A stretch of DNA of 64,000 nucleotides from positions 1-64,000 of the forward strand of contig CAVUKH010000015.1 in NCBI GenBank assembly GCA_963742035.1, read 5' to 3'. This DNA is from Bog-473 sp963742035 (lineage in GTDB: Bacteria; Actinomycetota; Acidimicrobiia; Acidimicrobiales; RAAP-2). Positions 46,709 through 54,782 of the stretch are shown one piece after another (position 1 is the stretch's first letter; each line of letters starts with the position of its first letter). The translations under genes were made by a program, and so were the position numbers. The notes below the pieces were generated by a model. That model had not been told where the DNA came from and did not search any database. It saw only the letters and a program-made list of their open reading frames with translations.

Positions 46709-47427
46709 ACCTGCCCACAACGCAGCCGGCAGCGATGGTGGTCGACGTCACCAAGACGTTCGGTCAGCGGGAGGTCCTCGCCCACCTCGACCTGACGGTC
46801 GCCCAGGGTGAATTCGTCGCCCTGCTCGGTGCATCGGGCAGCGGCAAGACGACGCTGCTGCGCATTCTGGCGGGGCTCGAGGTGGCGAGCAGCGGGCAGG
46901 TCCTCGTCCCCGAGGTCCGCACGGTCGTCTACCAAGAGCCGCGCCTGGTGGTCTCCATGCGTGTCTGGCGCAACGTCGTGATCGGACTGCCGCGCAGCGA
47001 ATCGACGCGCGAGCGCGCCGTCGCCGCGCTGCGGGAGGTCGGGCTCGAGGACCAAGCGGACTCCTGGCCCGGCACGCTCTCGGGTGGGGAGGCGCAGCGG
47101 GTCGCGCTGGCACGAGCTCTCGTGCGCGAGCCCCAGTTGCTCCTCCTCGACGAGCCCTTCGCCGCGCTCGACGCCCTGACCCGGTTGCGCATGCAGAGCC
47201 TGGTGGCCGAACTGTGCGGCCGCCACCACCCTGGGGTGCTTCTGGTCACCCACGACGTCGAGGAGGCCATTTTGCTGGCCGATCGTGTGCTCGTGTTGCG
47301 GGACTCCACGATCCCCGTCGACCGGCATGTCGAGTTGCCGCGGCCCCGGCGGGTCGGGGGAGAGGCCTTTGACGAGCTGCGGGACCAGCTGCTGGCCGAG
47401 CTGGGCGTCCTCGCCGGCCAACGCTGA
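46705..47427 (+). CDS. ABC transporter ATPase, sulfonate type
   Basis: A 240-residue ATPase of the SsuB family: Walker A LLGASGSGKTTLLRI, Q-loop VVYQEPRLV, signature LSGGEAQRVALARAL, Walker B LLLLDEPFAALD and switch His VTHDVEEAI. It powers the permease encoded just upstream. Its stop is 137 bp before lexA, and the two LexA boxes of lexA lie in that gap, so lexA has its own promoter and the sulfonate operon ends here. No separate terminator hairpin is obvious. Confidence 0.95.
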   Translation: MNLPTTQPAAMVVDVTKTFGQREVLAHLDLTVAQGEFVALLGASGSGKTTLLRILAGLEVASSGQVLVPEVRTVVYQEPRLVVSMRVWRNVVIGLPRSESTRERAVAALREVGLEDQADSWPGTLSGGEAQRVALARALVREPQLLLLDEPFAALDALTRLRMQSLVAELCGRHHPGVLLVTHDVEEAILLADRVLVLRDSTIPVDRHVELPRPRRVGGEAFDELRDQLLAELGVLAGQR

Positions 47428-47449
47428 GACCACGTTCCAGCGAACACAT

Positions 47450-47512
47450 CGAACAGATGTTTGCTTTGGGTCGTCCACTTCGGTAGGTTGGTCGTTCACG
47501 AACGGATGTTCG
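47450..47512 (+). promoter_or_regulatory. Two LexA boxes of lexA
   Basis: CGAACAGATGTTTG (47450-47463, one mismatch) and CGAACGGATGTTCG (47499-47512, perfect) precede lexA. They indicate autorepression. A half-site CGAACACATC lies just upstream of the first box. Spacing between box starts is 49 bp. Confidence 0.9.
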
Positions 47513-47564
47513 CCCCCGGGAGGGGCCCGGCGACAGGCCGGGGTGGGCACCAAAGGAGACACCG

Positions 47565-48200
47565 ATGGCCGAGGTCCTGAGCGGGAAGCGGCTGCAGATC
47601 CTCAACTTCATCGCCGACTGCCTGCGCGACCGGGGGTATCCGCCCTCGGTCCGCGAAATCGGCGAGGCGGTCGGGCTGGCCTCCTCGGCCACGGTGCACA
47701 CCCACCTGGCCGTGCTCCAGCGCGAGGGCTACCTCTCCAAGGACCCGAGCAAGCCCCGGGCCATTCAGGTCCACTTCGACCCCGACACGTCATCCCGGCT
47801 CCCGGCGTCGGCAGTGCACAACGTGCCGCTGGTGGGCGAGGTGGCGGCGGGCACCGGCGTGCTGGCCGAGGAGAACATCGAGGAGCTGCTCCCCATGCCC
47901 GAGCAGTTCACCGGCAGCGGGCCCTCGTTCATGTTGCGGGTCCGCGGCGACTCCATGATCGATGCCGGGATCTTCGACGGTGACTACGTGGTGGTGCGCC
48001 AACAACCCGAGGCCGACAACGGCGACGTCGTCGTGGCCGGCATCAACGACGGCGAGGCCACGGTGAAGACCTTCAGCCGCAAGAGCGGCCGGGTCGTACT
48101 CACACCGGCCAACACGGCGTACGAGCCGATGGTCTTCGACGCTCCCGACGAGGTGACGATCTTCGGCAAGGTGGTCACCGTGGTCCGGCAGCTGAACTAG
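47565..48200 (+). CDS. lexA: SOS repressor LexA
   Basis: A 211-residue repressor of the SOS regulon. The N-terminal winged helix-turn-helix contains YPPSVREIGEAVGLAS and SSATVHTHLAVLQREGYL. The peptidase domain shows the cleavage site VAAGTGV (Ala95-Gly96), Ser130 in VRGDSMIDAG and Lys168 in GEATVKTF. AAAGGAG lies 9 bases before ATG 47565. It is autoregulated through the two upstream boxes and should control the LysM-nrdR-dinB operon 4 kb away. It converges on fpg. Confidence 0.98.
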   Translation: MAEVLSGKRLQILNFIADCLRDRGYPPSVREIGEAVGLASSATVHTHLAVLQREGYLSKDPSKPRAIQVHFDPDTSSRLPASAVHNVPLVGEVAAGTGVLAEENIEELLPMPEQFTGSGPSFMLRVRGDSMIDAGIFDGDYVVVRQQPEADNGDVVVAGINDGEATVKTFSRKSGRVVLTPANTAYEPMVFDAPDEVTIFGKVVTVVRQLN

Positions 48201-48205
48201 GCGGT

Positions 48206-48229
48206 GGTCGGCGCGGGTCCGCGCCGACC
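48206..48229. terminator. Hairpin between convergent lexA and fpg
   Basis: GGTCGGCGCG / CGCGCCGACC, a perfect 10-bp stem with the loop GGTC, lies between the stops of lexA and fpg. It can serve both directions. No T-tract follows. Confidence 0.6.
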
Positions 48230-48240
48230 CGGCGAGTCGG

Positions 48241-49101
48241 CTACTTGAGCAGCTTGGACAGGCGGCGGTCGGCCAGCACTTTGCCCCCGGTCTGGCACGT
48301 CGGGCAGTAGGCCATTTCGTAGGACTCGAACGAGACCCGCTCGAGGGTGTCGCCGCACGGGGTGGGGCAGCGATCTCCGACGCGGTTATGGACCTTGAAG
48401 CGGCCTCCCAGCTTCGATTCCGACAGCCCACCCTCCCGTGTGCGCTCGAGCTCGAGCGCCTCGTCCAGCACGTCGGTGGCGGCCGTGAGCAAGGCCTCGC
48501 GCTGGTCCGGCGTCAAGGAGCGCAGCGAGGCGAAGGGCGACAGCTTGGCCCGGTGCAGAATGTCGTCACCCCAACCACGGCCGATGCCGGCCACCACGTG
48601 TTGGTCGCGCAGATCGGTCGTGAGATGACGCCGGGAACCGCTGGTGCGGATGAACTCGGCGAAGGCCTCGCTGCCCACCTCGGGCCCCAGCCCCGCCAGT
48701 GGGCCCTCGTCGCCCGGCGCCAGCACCCACCACGACGCCTTGCGCTGTGTGCCGAACTCGCGCACCAGGACGGCAACGGCGGTCGGGCTCTCGCCGGCCG
48801 TCGTGAACGTGAAGCGGGCCACGGCACCGCGGGGCTTGGTCTTCTTGGGCGGTTCCTCGATATCGAGGCGGCCGGCCTGGGACAGGTGCAGCACCAGCCG
48901 GACGCCGCCGTCGAACTCCCACACGAGATACTTGGCCCGGCGACCGATGGACAGGACCTGACGGCCCTTGAGGTCGTCGGGTGCCGGGGCGTAGGTCTTG
49001 AGGGACGAGAACCCGAGCAGATCGGCGCGCTCCACGGTGGCCCCGGCCAGTAGGGAGTCGAGGCGTTCGGACAGCGCCTGCATCTCGGGCATTTCGGGCA
49101 C
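48241..49101 (-). CDS. Fpg/Nei-family DNA glycosylase
   Basis: A 286-residue base-excision enzyme that removes oxidised bases and cuts the backbone. Pro2-Glu3 of the start (MPEMPEMQALSERL) is the catalytic pair. The beta-domain lysine follows in DDLKGRQV, the helix-two-turns-helix is DQHVVAGIGRGWGDDILHRA, and the C-terminal zinc finger holds CPTPCG and CPTCQTGGK. It looks more like the actinobacterial Fpg/Nei paralogues than canonical MutM, so specificity is open. It is divergent, by 14 bp, from the methyltransferase gene. Confidence 0.9.
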   Translation of the reverse strand: MPEMPEMQALSERLDSLLAGATVERADLLGFSSLKTYAPAPDDLKGRQVLSIGRRAKYLVWEFDGGVRLVLHLSQAGRLDIEEPPKKTKPRGAVARFTFTTAGESPTAVAVLVREFGTQRKASWWVLAPGDEGPLAGLGPEVGSEAFAEFIRTSGSRRHLTTDLRDQHVVAGIGRGWGDDILHRAKLSPFASLRSLTPDQREALLTAATDVLDEALELERTREGGLSESKLGGRFKVHNRVGDRCPTPCGDTLERVSFESYEMAYCPTCQTGGKVLADRRLSKLLK

Positions 49102-49115
49102 GCCACAATGTACGC

Positions 49116-49910
49116 ATGACCTACACGCACGGACACCATGAGTCGGTCCTGCGCAGCCACACCTGGCGCACGGCCGAGAATTCGAGCGCGTACCTCCTCC
49201 CCCACCTGCGTCCGGGTCAGCGCCTGCTCGACGTCGGCTGCGGCCCGGGCACCATCACGACCGATCTCGCCCTCCTGGTGGCACCCGGCGAGGCCGTCGG
49301 CATCGACGCCGCCGCCGACGTGGTGGCCCAGGCCGAGCAGCACACCCGTGGCCTGGGCCTGGAGAACCTGCATTTCGAGACGGCCGACCTGTTCGCCCTG
49401 GGATTCCCCGACGCCTCGTTCGACGTGATCCACCTGCACCAGGTGCTCCAGCATGTGGAGGATCCGGTCGCCGCGCTCATTGAGCTGCGTCGCGTGCTGG
49501 ACCCCGACGGCGTGCTGGCGGCCCGCGACTCGGACTACGGGGCCTTCACCTGGGCCCCGTCCGACCCGGTTCTGGACCGCTGGCTCGAGCTCTATTTCGC
49601 CGTGACGGAGCGCAACGGCCATGACGCCCGCATCGGTCCCCGGCTGCTCGGCCACGCGCAGGCGGCGGGGTTCTCCGACGTGACGGTCTCGAGCTCGACG
49701 TGGACCTACGCCGACCCCGAGGCGCGGGCCTGGTGGGGCGGGCTGTGGGCCGACCGGGTGCGCTACTCACGCTTCGCCGAGCAGGTGGTGGCGTACGGCT
49801 TGAGCGATGCCGACGAGGTCGGACGCATTGCCGAGGCCTTCCTGCGCTGGGCGGACTCCGACGATGCGGTGTTCGTCATCCCGCACGTGGAGATCCTGGC
49901 CCGGGGTTGA
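49116..49910 (+). CDS. SAM-dependent methyltransferase
   Basis: A 264-residue class I methyltransferase of the UbiE/type 11 kind. Motif I is LLDVGCGPGTITTDLA (residues about 36-51), motif post-I in AVGIDAAADVVAQA, and the DVIHLHQVLQHVEDPVAAL segment marks the substrate side. The substrate is not predictable; small-molecule methylation is usual. It starts 14 bp from fpg on the opposite strand and ends 47 bp before the convergent unknown gene. Confidence 0.88.
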   Translation: MTYTHGHHESVLRSHTWRTAENSSAYLLPHLRPGQRLLDVGCGPGTITTDLALLVAPGEAVGIDAAADVVAQAEQHTRGLGLENLHFETADLFALGFPDASFDVIHLHQVLQHVEDPVAALIELRRVLDPDGVLAARDSDYGAFTWAPSDPVLDRWLELYFAVTERNGHDARIGPRLLGHAQAAGFSDVTVSSSTWTYADPEARAWWGGLWADRVRYSRFAEQVVAYGLSDADEVGRIAEAFLRWADSDDAVFVIPHVEILARG

Positions 49911-49956
49911 CATCGCCGCCGTGCCCCCGTCGCGACGGGTGCACCGATGTGGCGGT

Positions 49957-50802
49957 TCAGTCCGCCCAGAGCTTGTCGGTGTAGGTGTCCGTGCCCGGAA
50001 TGGTCGGGACGAAGGGGAGGGCCGCCACCACGGTGCCCTTCCCGGCCGCCTCCAGCTGGCGCCGGTGCTCGGCGATGACAGGCTCCCAGGCCACCTCGGG
50101 CGGTGTGTTGAGGAACCACAGGAGGACCGTGCGGTTGTCGCGCGCCTTCTCTCGGGGCACGTCGCCGGGTGCGTCCACCTCGAGCGCGACCGGGGTGAAG
50201 GCGGCCACCAGATCGGCGTCGCTCCCCGGCATCAACCCGGGCAGATGCTCGGTGCGCAGCCAGGACCACAACTCCTCGTTGGACACCGAGTCGTCACGAT
50301 CGATGAAGACGGTGACGAACCCGCGGTAGGGATGATCGAGGGCGAGCTCCACCGGGACACCGTCGGGCTCGCGTCGGTGCTCCCACTGGTAGTGGTACAG
50401 CAGCGTGTGCACGTGGTCGCGCTCCTGGAACATGCGGCCGGCGGCATGCAGAGCGTTGACCTGGCGCAGTGCCCATCGGTTCCACATGTCGAAGTAGCCG
50501 TCGAGGACCCAGTAGGCGGAAATGTACGAACCCCGGCCCGGCTGCCCGGTGATGGCCGACGGGTCCGGGTCACGCAATGCCTTCAGGTCGGCCGTGGCGA
50601 CGAAGCGACGGCCGGCGAAGTTGTACGGGCCCACCATGCAGCCGGAGTAGAAGTGGTCCCGCTCGTACCAGCGGTTGTACGCCACCTCGTGGCCGCGATG
50701 GGGTTCCACGAGGGTCAACAGCATCGACCCGAGCTTGATGGGCTCTGCCTCGGCGAAGATCTCTATGGGCTTGCGCTTCTTGGGTGCGTCTTCCTCGGAC
50801 AT
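49957..50802 (-). CDS. Hypothetical protein, dimeric alpha/beta-barrel-like repeats
   Basis: A 281-residue soluble protein. Two halves look alike: residues about 20-60 (MLLTLVEPHRGHEVAYNRWY ... RDHFYSGCMV) and about 200-230 (LWSWLRTEHLPGLMPGSDAD). Both carry the 'x-W-x-x-x-H' turn of dimeric alpha-beta barrel (EthD/Dabb-like) folds. Such folds bind small hydrophobic ligands, but no function is assigned. ATG 50802 is chosen because the residues before it are unlike the rest. It lies 29 bp after the anti-sigma gene on the same strand. Confidence 0.65.
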   Translation of the reverse strand: MSEEDAPKKRKPIEIFAEAEPIKLGSMLLTLVEPHRGHEVAYNRWYERDHFYSGCMVGPYNFAGRRFVATADLKALRDPDPSAITGQPGRGSYISAYWVLDGYFDMWNRWALRQVNALHAAGRMFQERDHVHTLLYHYQWEHRREPDGVPVELALDHPYRGFVTVFIDRDDSVSNEELWSWLRTEHLPGLMPGSDADLVAAFTPVALEVDAPGDVPREKARDNRTVLLWFLNTPPEVAWEPVIAEHRRQLEAAGKGTVVAALPFVPTIPGTDTYTDKLWAD

Positions 50803-50831
50803 GAGGAGCGAACCTAACAGCTGACCCGGCG

Positions 50832-51599
50832 TCAGACGGCCCCGGTGGCGACCATCGTGGCGGTGGGGACGATGGAGCCGCCGGCCGGCTCCGCCGTGAC
50901 GCCGAACGTCGTGGGCCGGGCCGAGCCGGCGACGGTGAAGGCCGCACTGCGCGGCGCGCTCCCGAGGAGTCCCAGCGAAATCGGGTTGTGCCCCACAATG
51001 CCCCAGAGCTGGTAGGTCTCGCCGTGGCCGAGGGCCGGCAGATTCGACGAGACCAGAAACCCCTGGCCCGACGGTGTCACCACGACCTGGGCCAACTGGG
51101 TGTGGGAGCTCGAGTGGAGGGTGATGAGTCGGTGCCCGGGGGTGTGCAGGGCCGCGCTCAGCGAGGTCGGGCCCGCCGCCTGCATATTCGAGATGTTGTT
51201 GTCGGCCCGCACCAGGCCGATGCCCAGCACGACCGCCACGGCGGCGGCGGCCACGGCGATGGCGCCGAGGGCGGTGACCATGACCCGACGCCGGGGCGTG
51301 GGCGCGGGGCGCGGCGTGCGGAAGGGCGAGCGGGCTTCCGACGTGAGCTGCGGCATCGGTGGCGGCTCGTCGCCCCCCTGCCGCTCGGGCAGACGGAGGG
51401 CGATCTGGGACCACAGCCCCTCGGGCGGCGACTCGACCGAGTTGCCCATGGCGGCCGCGACGTCACGCAGGCTGTCGAGCTCGGCCCGACAGCGCGGACA
51501 GGTATCGAGGTGTGCTTCGAGCTCGGTGAACTCGTCACCGTCGACGGCATCGAGCGCGTACGCCCCGAGCAGGTTGCTGGCTTCCTCGTGTGACATCAC
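50832..51599 (-). CDS. Anti-sigma factor, RskA-like
   Basis: A 255-residue membrane anti-sigma factor. The N-terminal zinc-binding anti-sigma domain has HLDTCPRCRAEL (H-x3-C-x2-C); a single membrane span covers residues about 106-127 (VMVTALGAIAVAAAAVAVVLG). The extracytoplasmic C-terminal domain (GFLVSSNLPALGHGETYQLWG) matches the RskA C-terminal family. It holds the sigma factor until an envelope or redox signal leads to its cleavage. It overlaps the sigma gene by 4 bp. Confidence 0.9.
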   Translation of the reverse strand: MMSHEEASNLLGAYALDAVDGDEFTELEAHLDTCPRCRAELDSLRDVAAAMGNSVESPPEGLWSQIALRLPERQGGDEPPPMPQLTSEARSPFRTPRPAPTPRRRVMVTALGAIAVAAAAVAVVLGIGLVRADNNISNMQAAGPTSLSAALHTPGHRLITLHSSSHTQLAQVVVTPSGQGFLVSSNLPALGHGETYQLWGIVGHNPISLGLLGSAPRSAAFTVAGSARPTTFGVTAEPAGGSIVPTATMVATGAV

Positions 51600-52171
51600 G
51601 CGTCGACCCCCCGCACGCCGGCGTCCGCCAGGACGGCGCGCATGCGCCGCATGCCGTTGCGGATTCGGCTCTTGACGGTGCCCTCGGGCTGGTCCAGCAG
51701 CTGCGCCACCTCGCGGTAGGTACGACCGTCGAAGTAGGCCAACTCAATCGCCCGGCGCTCCTCGTCGGGCAGCTCGCCCATGGCCTGTGCGACCTGGTCG
51801 GCCACCGCCAGGTCCCACACCTCACGTTGCATGTCGTACTCCGCCGTCGCCGTGCGCAGCGCGTCGCGGGCCTCCCGCTGGCGCCGCGAGCTCGAGGAGC
51901 GCACGGCGTCGACGGCCCGGCCGTGCGCCTGGGCCAGAAGGAACGAGCGCAGGGAGCCACGGGCGGGATCGAATCGGTCGGGCTGGTTCCACAGCCGCAA
52001 GAAGACCTCCTGGGTCACGTCCTCGGCGTCCGTCGGGTTGTTGAGGACTCGCTTGGCCAGACCGAACACCGCTCCCCCGTGGCGTCGGTAGGCCTCCGCC
52101 AGCGCCACCTCGCTGTAGCGGGCGATGGAGGTCACCAGCTGGGCATCGCTCACTTCGTCGATAGGAGGCAT
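51596..52171 (-). CDS. ECF RNA polymerase sigma factor, SigK-like
   Basis: A 191-residue ECF sigma factor. Region 2 contains LAKRVLNNPTDAEDVTQEVF and FDPARGSLRSFLLAQAHGRAVD; region 4 is LPDEERRAIELAYFDGRTYRE with QPEGTVKSRIRNGMRRMR. ATG 52171 is chosen instead of 52192 because the SigK-like promoter at 52208-52181 (minus strand) would start transcription about three bases before it, giving a leaderless mRNA. The CCGAAx -10 and CATCC -35 elements match those reported for mycobacterial SigK, hence the name. Confidence 0.9.
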   Translation of the reverse strand: MPPIDEVSDAQLVTSIARYSEVALAEAYRRHGGAVFGLAKRVLNNPTDAEDVTQEVFLRLWNQPDRFDPARGSLRSFLLAQAHGRAVDAVRSSSSRRQREARDALRTATAEYDMQREVWDLAVADQVAQAMGELPDEERRAIELAYFDGRTYREVAQLLDQPEGTVKSRIRNGMRRMRAVLADAGVRGVDA

Positions 52172-52180
52172 GTCGGACCT

Positions 52181-52208
52181 GTTCGGAGCCACTCCCCACT
52201 TTGGATGT
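52181..52208 (-). promoter_or_regulatory. SigK-type promoter of the sigma/anti-sigma operon
   Basis: On the minus strand ACATCC (52208-52203), a 16-base spacer and CCGAAC (52186-52181) lie just before ATG 52171. They copy the divergent promoter's layout and indicate autoregulation. Confidence 0.8.
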
Positions 52209-52220
52209 CCCGAAATTCGC

Positions 52221-52248
52221 CCATCCGGGCCTCACCTGGGTTCCGAAT
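52221..52248 (+). promoter_or_regulatory. SigK-type promoter of the diiron gene
   Basis: CCATCC (52221-52226), 16 bases, CCGAAT (52243-52248): an exact match to the motif CCATCC-N16/17-CCGAAT reported for Mycobacterium SigK. Transcription should start near 52255, four bases before the ATG at 52259. Confidence 0.85.
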
Positions 52249-52258
52249 AGTAGGCGCT

Positions 52259-53050
52259 ATGCGAACCACCATCGACTCCTACAAGACCCGGGCGGGCCGC
52301 CTGGACCTGGAGGGCATCGATTTCGATGACTTCAGGGACCAGCCTCTGCCGGCCGACGCGTTGCGCTCGTTGCGCTACATGCACGACGTCGAGCATCACA
52401 CCATCTGCTACCTGCGCGACCTCCTGTTGACCCCGGCGCACCAGGACCCTGCCGTCACCTCCTTCCTGTCCTGTTGGGCGTTCGAGGAGATGTGGCACGG
52501 CGAGGCCATCGGACAGGTGCTCGAGGCCCACGGCGAGGAAGCCGGAGCGCCCCGCATCGCCGCGCTGCGGCACGGGCGGCGACGGCGCCAGGCCGCCAGC
52601 ACATTCAGCACCATCGCCTCGGCGGCCTGCGCGGGACGGGCCTTCATCGCCCTGCACATGACGTGGGGTGCCATCAATGAATGGACGACCCAAGCCGGCT
52701 ACTCCCGACTGGCGGAGACGGCGGGGCACCCGACGCTGCGCGAGCTCCTACGGCGGATCATGAAGCAAGAGGGCGGGCACATCGACTTCTACGCGTCGGA
52801 GGCGACCCGCCGTCTGCGTGACAGCCCCAATGCGCAGAAACTCACACGCTTCGCGTTGTCGCACTGGTGGCGACCGGTCGGCTCGGGGGTCATGCCGAAG
52901 CGCGAAGTCGGATTCCTCGTCAACTACCTGTTCGACGGCAACAAGGGTGCCGATGTCCTGGCGCGCATCGACCGGCGCGTCGACCGGCTCCCGGGACAGG
53001 GCGATCTGCATCTGCTCACGCGCGCCGTGGCGCGCCTCTCCCCCGCCTGA
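52259..53050 (+). CDS. Ferritin-like diiron protein (desaturase/oxygenase-like)
   Basis: A 263-residue helical protein with two E-x-x-H sites: FEEMWHGEAIGQ and KQEGGHIDFYASE. A YMHDVEHHTI segment before the first supplies further Glu/His candidates. This is the four-helix diiron pattern of stearoyl-ACP desaturase-like proteins rather than of iron-storing ferritins, so it may oxidise a lipid or small molecule. The last 60 residues are basic (DVLARIDRRVDRLPG). It is controlled by the SigK-type promoter and stands upstream of the ferritin-like pair. Confidence 0.8.
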   Translation: MRTTIDSYKTRAGRLDLEGIDFDDFRDQPLPADALRSLRYMHDVEHHTICYLRDLLLTPAHQDPAVTSFLSCWAFEEMWHGEAIGQVLEAHGEEAGAPRIAALRHGRRRRQAASTFSTIASAACAGRAFIALHMTWGAINEWTTQAGYSRLAETAGHPTLRELLRRIMKQEGGHIDFYASEATRRLRDSPNAQKLTRFALSHWWRPVGSGVMPKREVGFLVNYLFDGNKGADVLARIDRRVDRLPGQGDLHLLTRAVARLSPA

Positions 53051-53081
53051 GGATTCACCCCTTTCCTTTCCGGTCTTTCTG

Positions 53082-53108
53082 TCATCCGTCACGCGGTTGT
53101 CTCCGAAC
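53082..53108 (+). promoter_or_regulatory. SigK-like promoter of the ferritin-like operon
   Basis: TCATCC (53082-53087), a 15-base spacer and CCGAAC (53103-53108) lie 31 bp upstream of ATG 53140. The spacer is one base shorter than at the two promoters to the left. AGGAGG gives a clear ribosome-binding site. Confidence 0.65.
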
Positions 53109-53139
53109 AGTGGGCAACCCATTCCGAGGAGGCCACCAC

Positions 53140-54000
53140 ATGACGGCAGATCCCCGGGCGCTCGCCGAGCTGCTCGACGAATCCCAAGACCTGCAGGCAG
53201 ACGCACTGCGCCCGACTCACGAGGCGCTCGACGAACTCGTCGACGCGGCGCACGCACAGCCCGAGCATGACCTGTCGGCTCAGCAGGCCTTCCACGAGAG
53301 CCACACCCGTACCCTCGCAGCGAGCCTGGCCGGTACCGCCCTCCTGGGCGCGGCGGGGGGCGCTGTGCTCGTCGGTGCACTGGCCTCGGCCGCCGCAGCG
53401 AGCAGCTCCAGCGACGTCCAGATACTGCAGACCGCCGCCTCCATCGAGAACTTGGCGGTCTCCACCTACAAGACGGCGCTCACGCTCCCCTACATCGGCG
53501 GGTCGTCCGCCAACCCTGTGGTGACGAAGTTCGCGCAGGTCACCATGGGCCAGCACGCGCAGCACGCCGACGCCTTCAACGCCGCGGTCAAGAGCCTGGG
53601 CGGGAAGGTGCAACACAAGCCCGACCCGGTGTTCGTCCCCGTCGTCACGAAGGCGGTAGCGGGCCTCGGCTCAGCCACTCCGACGCAGGGCGCGCTGGGC
53701 GTCGTGGCGTTGGCCCTCGAGCTCGAGAACATCGCGGCGGAGACCTACGTCAAGGACACCGTCCTCGCCAAGAGCACGAAGAACAAGGCGTTGCTGGCCA
53801 GCATCATGGGGATCGAGGCACAGCACGTCTCCGTGCTGCTCGCCGTGCAGGCCCTCCTCATGGCGGGCGCTCCACAGCTGATCTCGCTCGCGCCCGGTAC
53901 CGCCGCCATGCTCCCGGCCGCAGCCGGCAGCGTCGGCTTTCCCAACGCGTTCTACAAGACCGACAGTGCCGCCCCGGCCGGACAAGGAGCAGTCAAGTGA
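53140..54000 (+). CDS. Exported ferritin-like domain protein 1
   Basis: A 286-residue protein with an N-terminal cytoplasmic part of about 60 residues, a hydrophobic export or anchor segment (about 62-86, SLAGTALLGAAGGAVLVGAL) and a ferritin-like helical domain. The helices carry AASIENLAVSTYKTAL, MGQHAQHADAF, ALELENIAAETY and IEAQHVSVLL, the E/E-x-x-H set of a diiron four-helix bundle. Most homologues are of unknown function (Ferritin_2/DUF4439-type). It has CGAGGAGG upstream of ATG 53140 and overlaps the next gene by 4 bp. Confidence 0.82.
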   Translation: MTADPRALAELLDESQDLQADALRPTHEALDELVDAAHAQPEHDLSAQQAFHESHTRTLAASLAGTALLGAAGGAVLVGALASAAAASSSSDVQILQTAASIENLAVSTYKTALTLPYIGGSSANPVVTKFAQVTMGQHAQHADAFNAAVKSLGGKVQHKPDPVFVPVVTKAVAGLGSATPTQGALGVVALALELENIAAETYVKDTVLAKSTKNKALLASIMGIEAQHVSVLLAVQALLMAGAPQLISLAPGTAAMLPAAAGSVGFPNAFYKTDSAAPAGQGAVK

Positions 54001-54779
54001 GCAAGGACAGGACGAAGAGATTCACCGGCAGCGAGCGCGAGCTGCGGGCCCGGACGCACGAGCTCGAGGAGCTGCACCAGGACGTCGGCTTGCCCGCCAT
54101 GCAGGAAGCTCTGGCCGGGATGCGCGGCACCAGCCGCCGCACCTTCCTGCTGGGTGCCGGCGCCGCGGTGGCGGGCGGTGCCGCCATTGCGGTCGGCAGC
54201 GGTGCGGTCCCGACGCTGGCCGCCGCGTCGACCCGTCGCCTGTCGCCCGTCCACGCCGCGTTCCCCCCTGCCGGCCTCACCGGTGACCTGGCGGTGGCTG
54301 CGGTCGCGGCCAGCCTGGAGAACCTCGCCGTCTTCGCCTATAACGCCGGCCTCACCGCGGCGACCCAGGGCAAGCTCGGCTCGGTGCCCCCGGCGGTGGC
54401 CACGTTCGCCACGACGGTCAAGGGTCAACACCAGCAGCACGCCGATGCGTGGAACGCGGTTCTGCAATCACACGGGAAGGCACCGGTGACGGTGACGAAC
54501 CCGACCCTGACGCCGACCGTGCAGTCGGACTTCGCCAAGGTGACCGACATCACCGGGCTGGCCCAGCTCGCGCTCACACTGGAGACGATCGCGGCCCAGA
54601 CCTATCAGGCCGAGACGTCGAAGCTGAAGAGCAGCGCCGCAATTCAGCTGTCGTCCTCCATTCAGCCGGTCGAAATGCAGCACATCGCCGTCCTCTACTA
54701 CGTGCTCGGGATGTACCCCGGCGCACAGACCGCCTCGGGCACGCCTCTGGCGTTCAACCCCACGTCACAGGCGGTCTGA
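53997..54779 (+). CDS. Exported ferritin-like domain protein 2 (Tat signal)
   Basis: A 260-residue paralogue of the preceding protein. Its leader, GTSRRTFLLGAGAAVAGG, has the twin-Arg Tat motif, so it is exported folded, as a metalloprotein should be. The diiron helices appear as AASLENLAVFAYN, VKGQHQQHADAW, ALTLETIAAQTY and VEMQHIAVLY. GTG 53997 overlaps the stop of gene 1 (GTGA), so both are made together. The pair likely acts outside the membrane, perhaps in metal or redox chemistry together with the cupredoxin that follows. Confidence 0.85.
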   Translation: MSKDRTKRFTGSERELRARTHELEELHQDVGLPAMQEALAGMRGTSRRTFLLGAGAAVAGGAAIAVGSGAVPTLAAASTRRLSPVHAAFPPAGLTGDLAVAAVAASLENLAVFAYNAGLTAATQGKLGSVPPAVATFATTVKGQHQQHADAWNAVLQSHGKAPVTVTNPTLTPTVQSDFAKVTDITGLAQLALTLETIAAQTYQAETSKLKSSAAIQLSSSIQPVEMQHIAVLYYVLGMYPGAQTASGTPLAFNPTSQAV

Positions 54780-54782
54780 CCG

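Noticed and set aside
50803..51414. N-terminal extension of the 281-residue unknown protein over the anti-sigma gene
   Set aside because: The extension is Arg/Ala/Pro-rich and lies over the anti-sigma gene on the same strand in another frame; the start at 50802 gives a normal protein.
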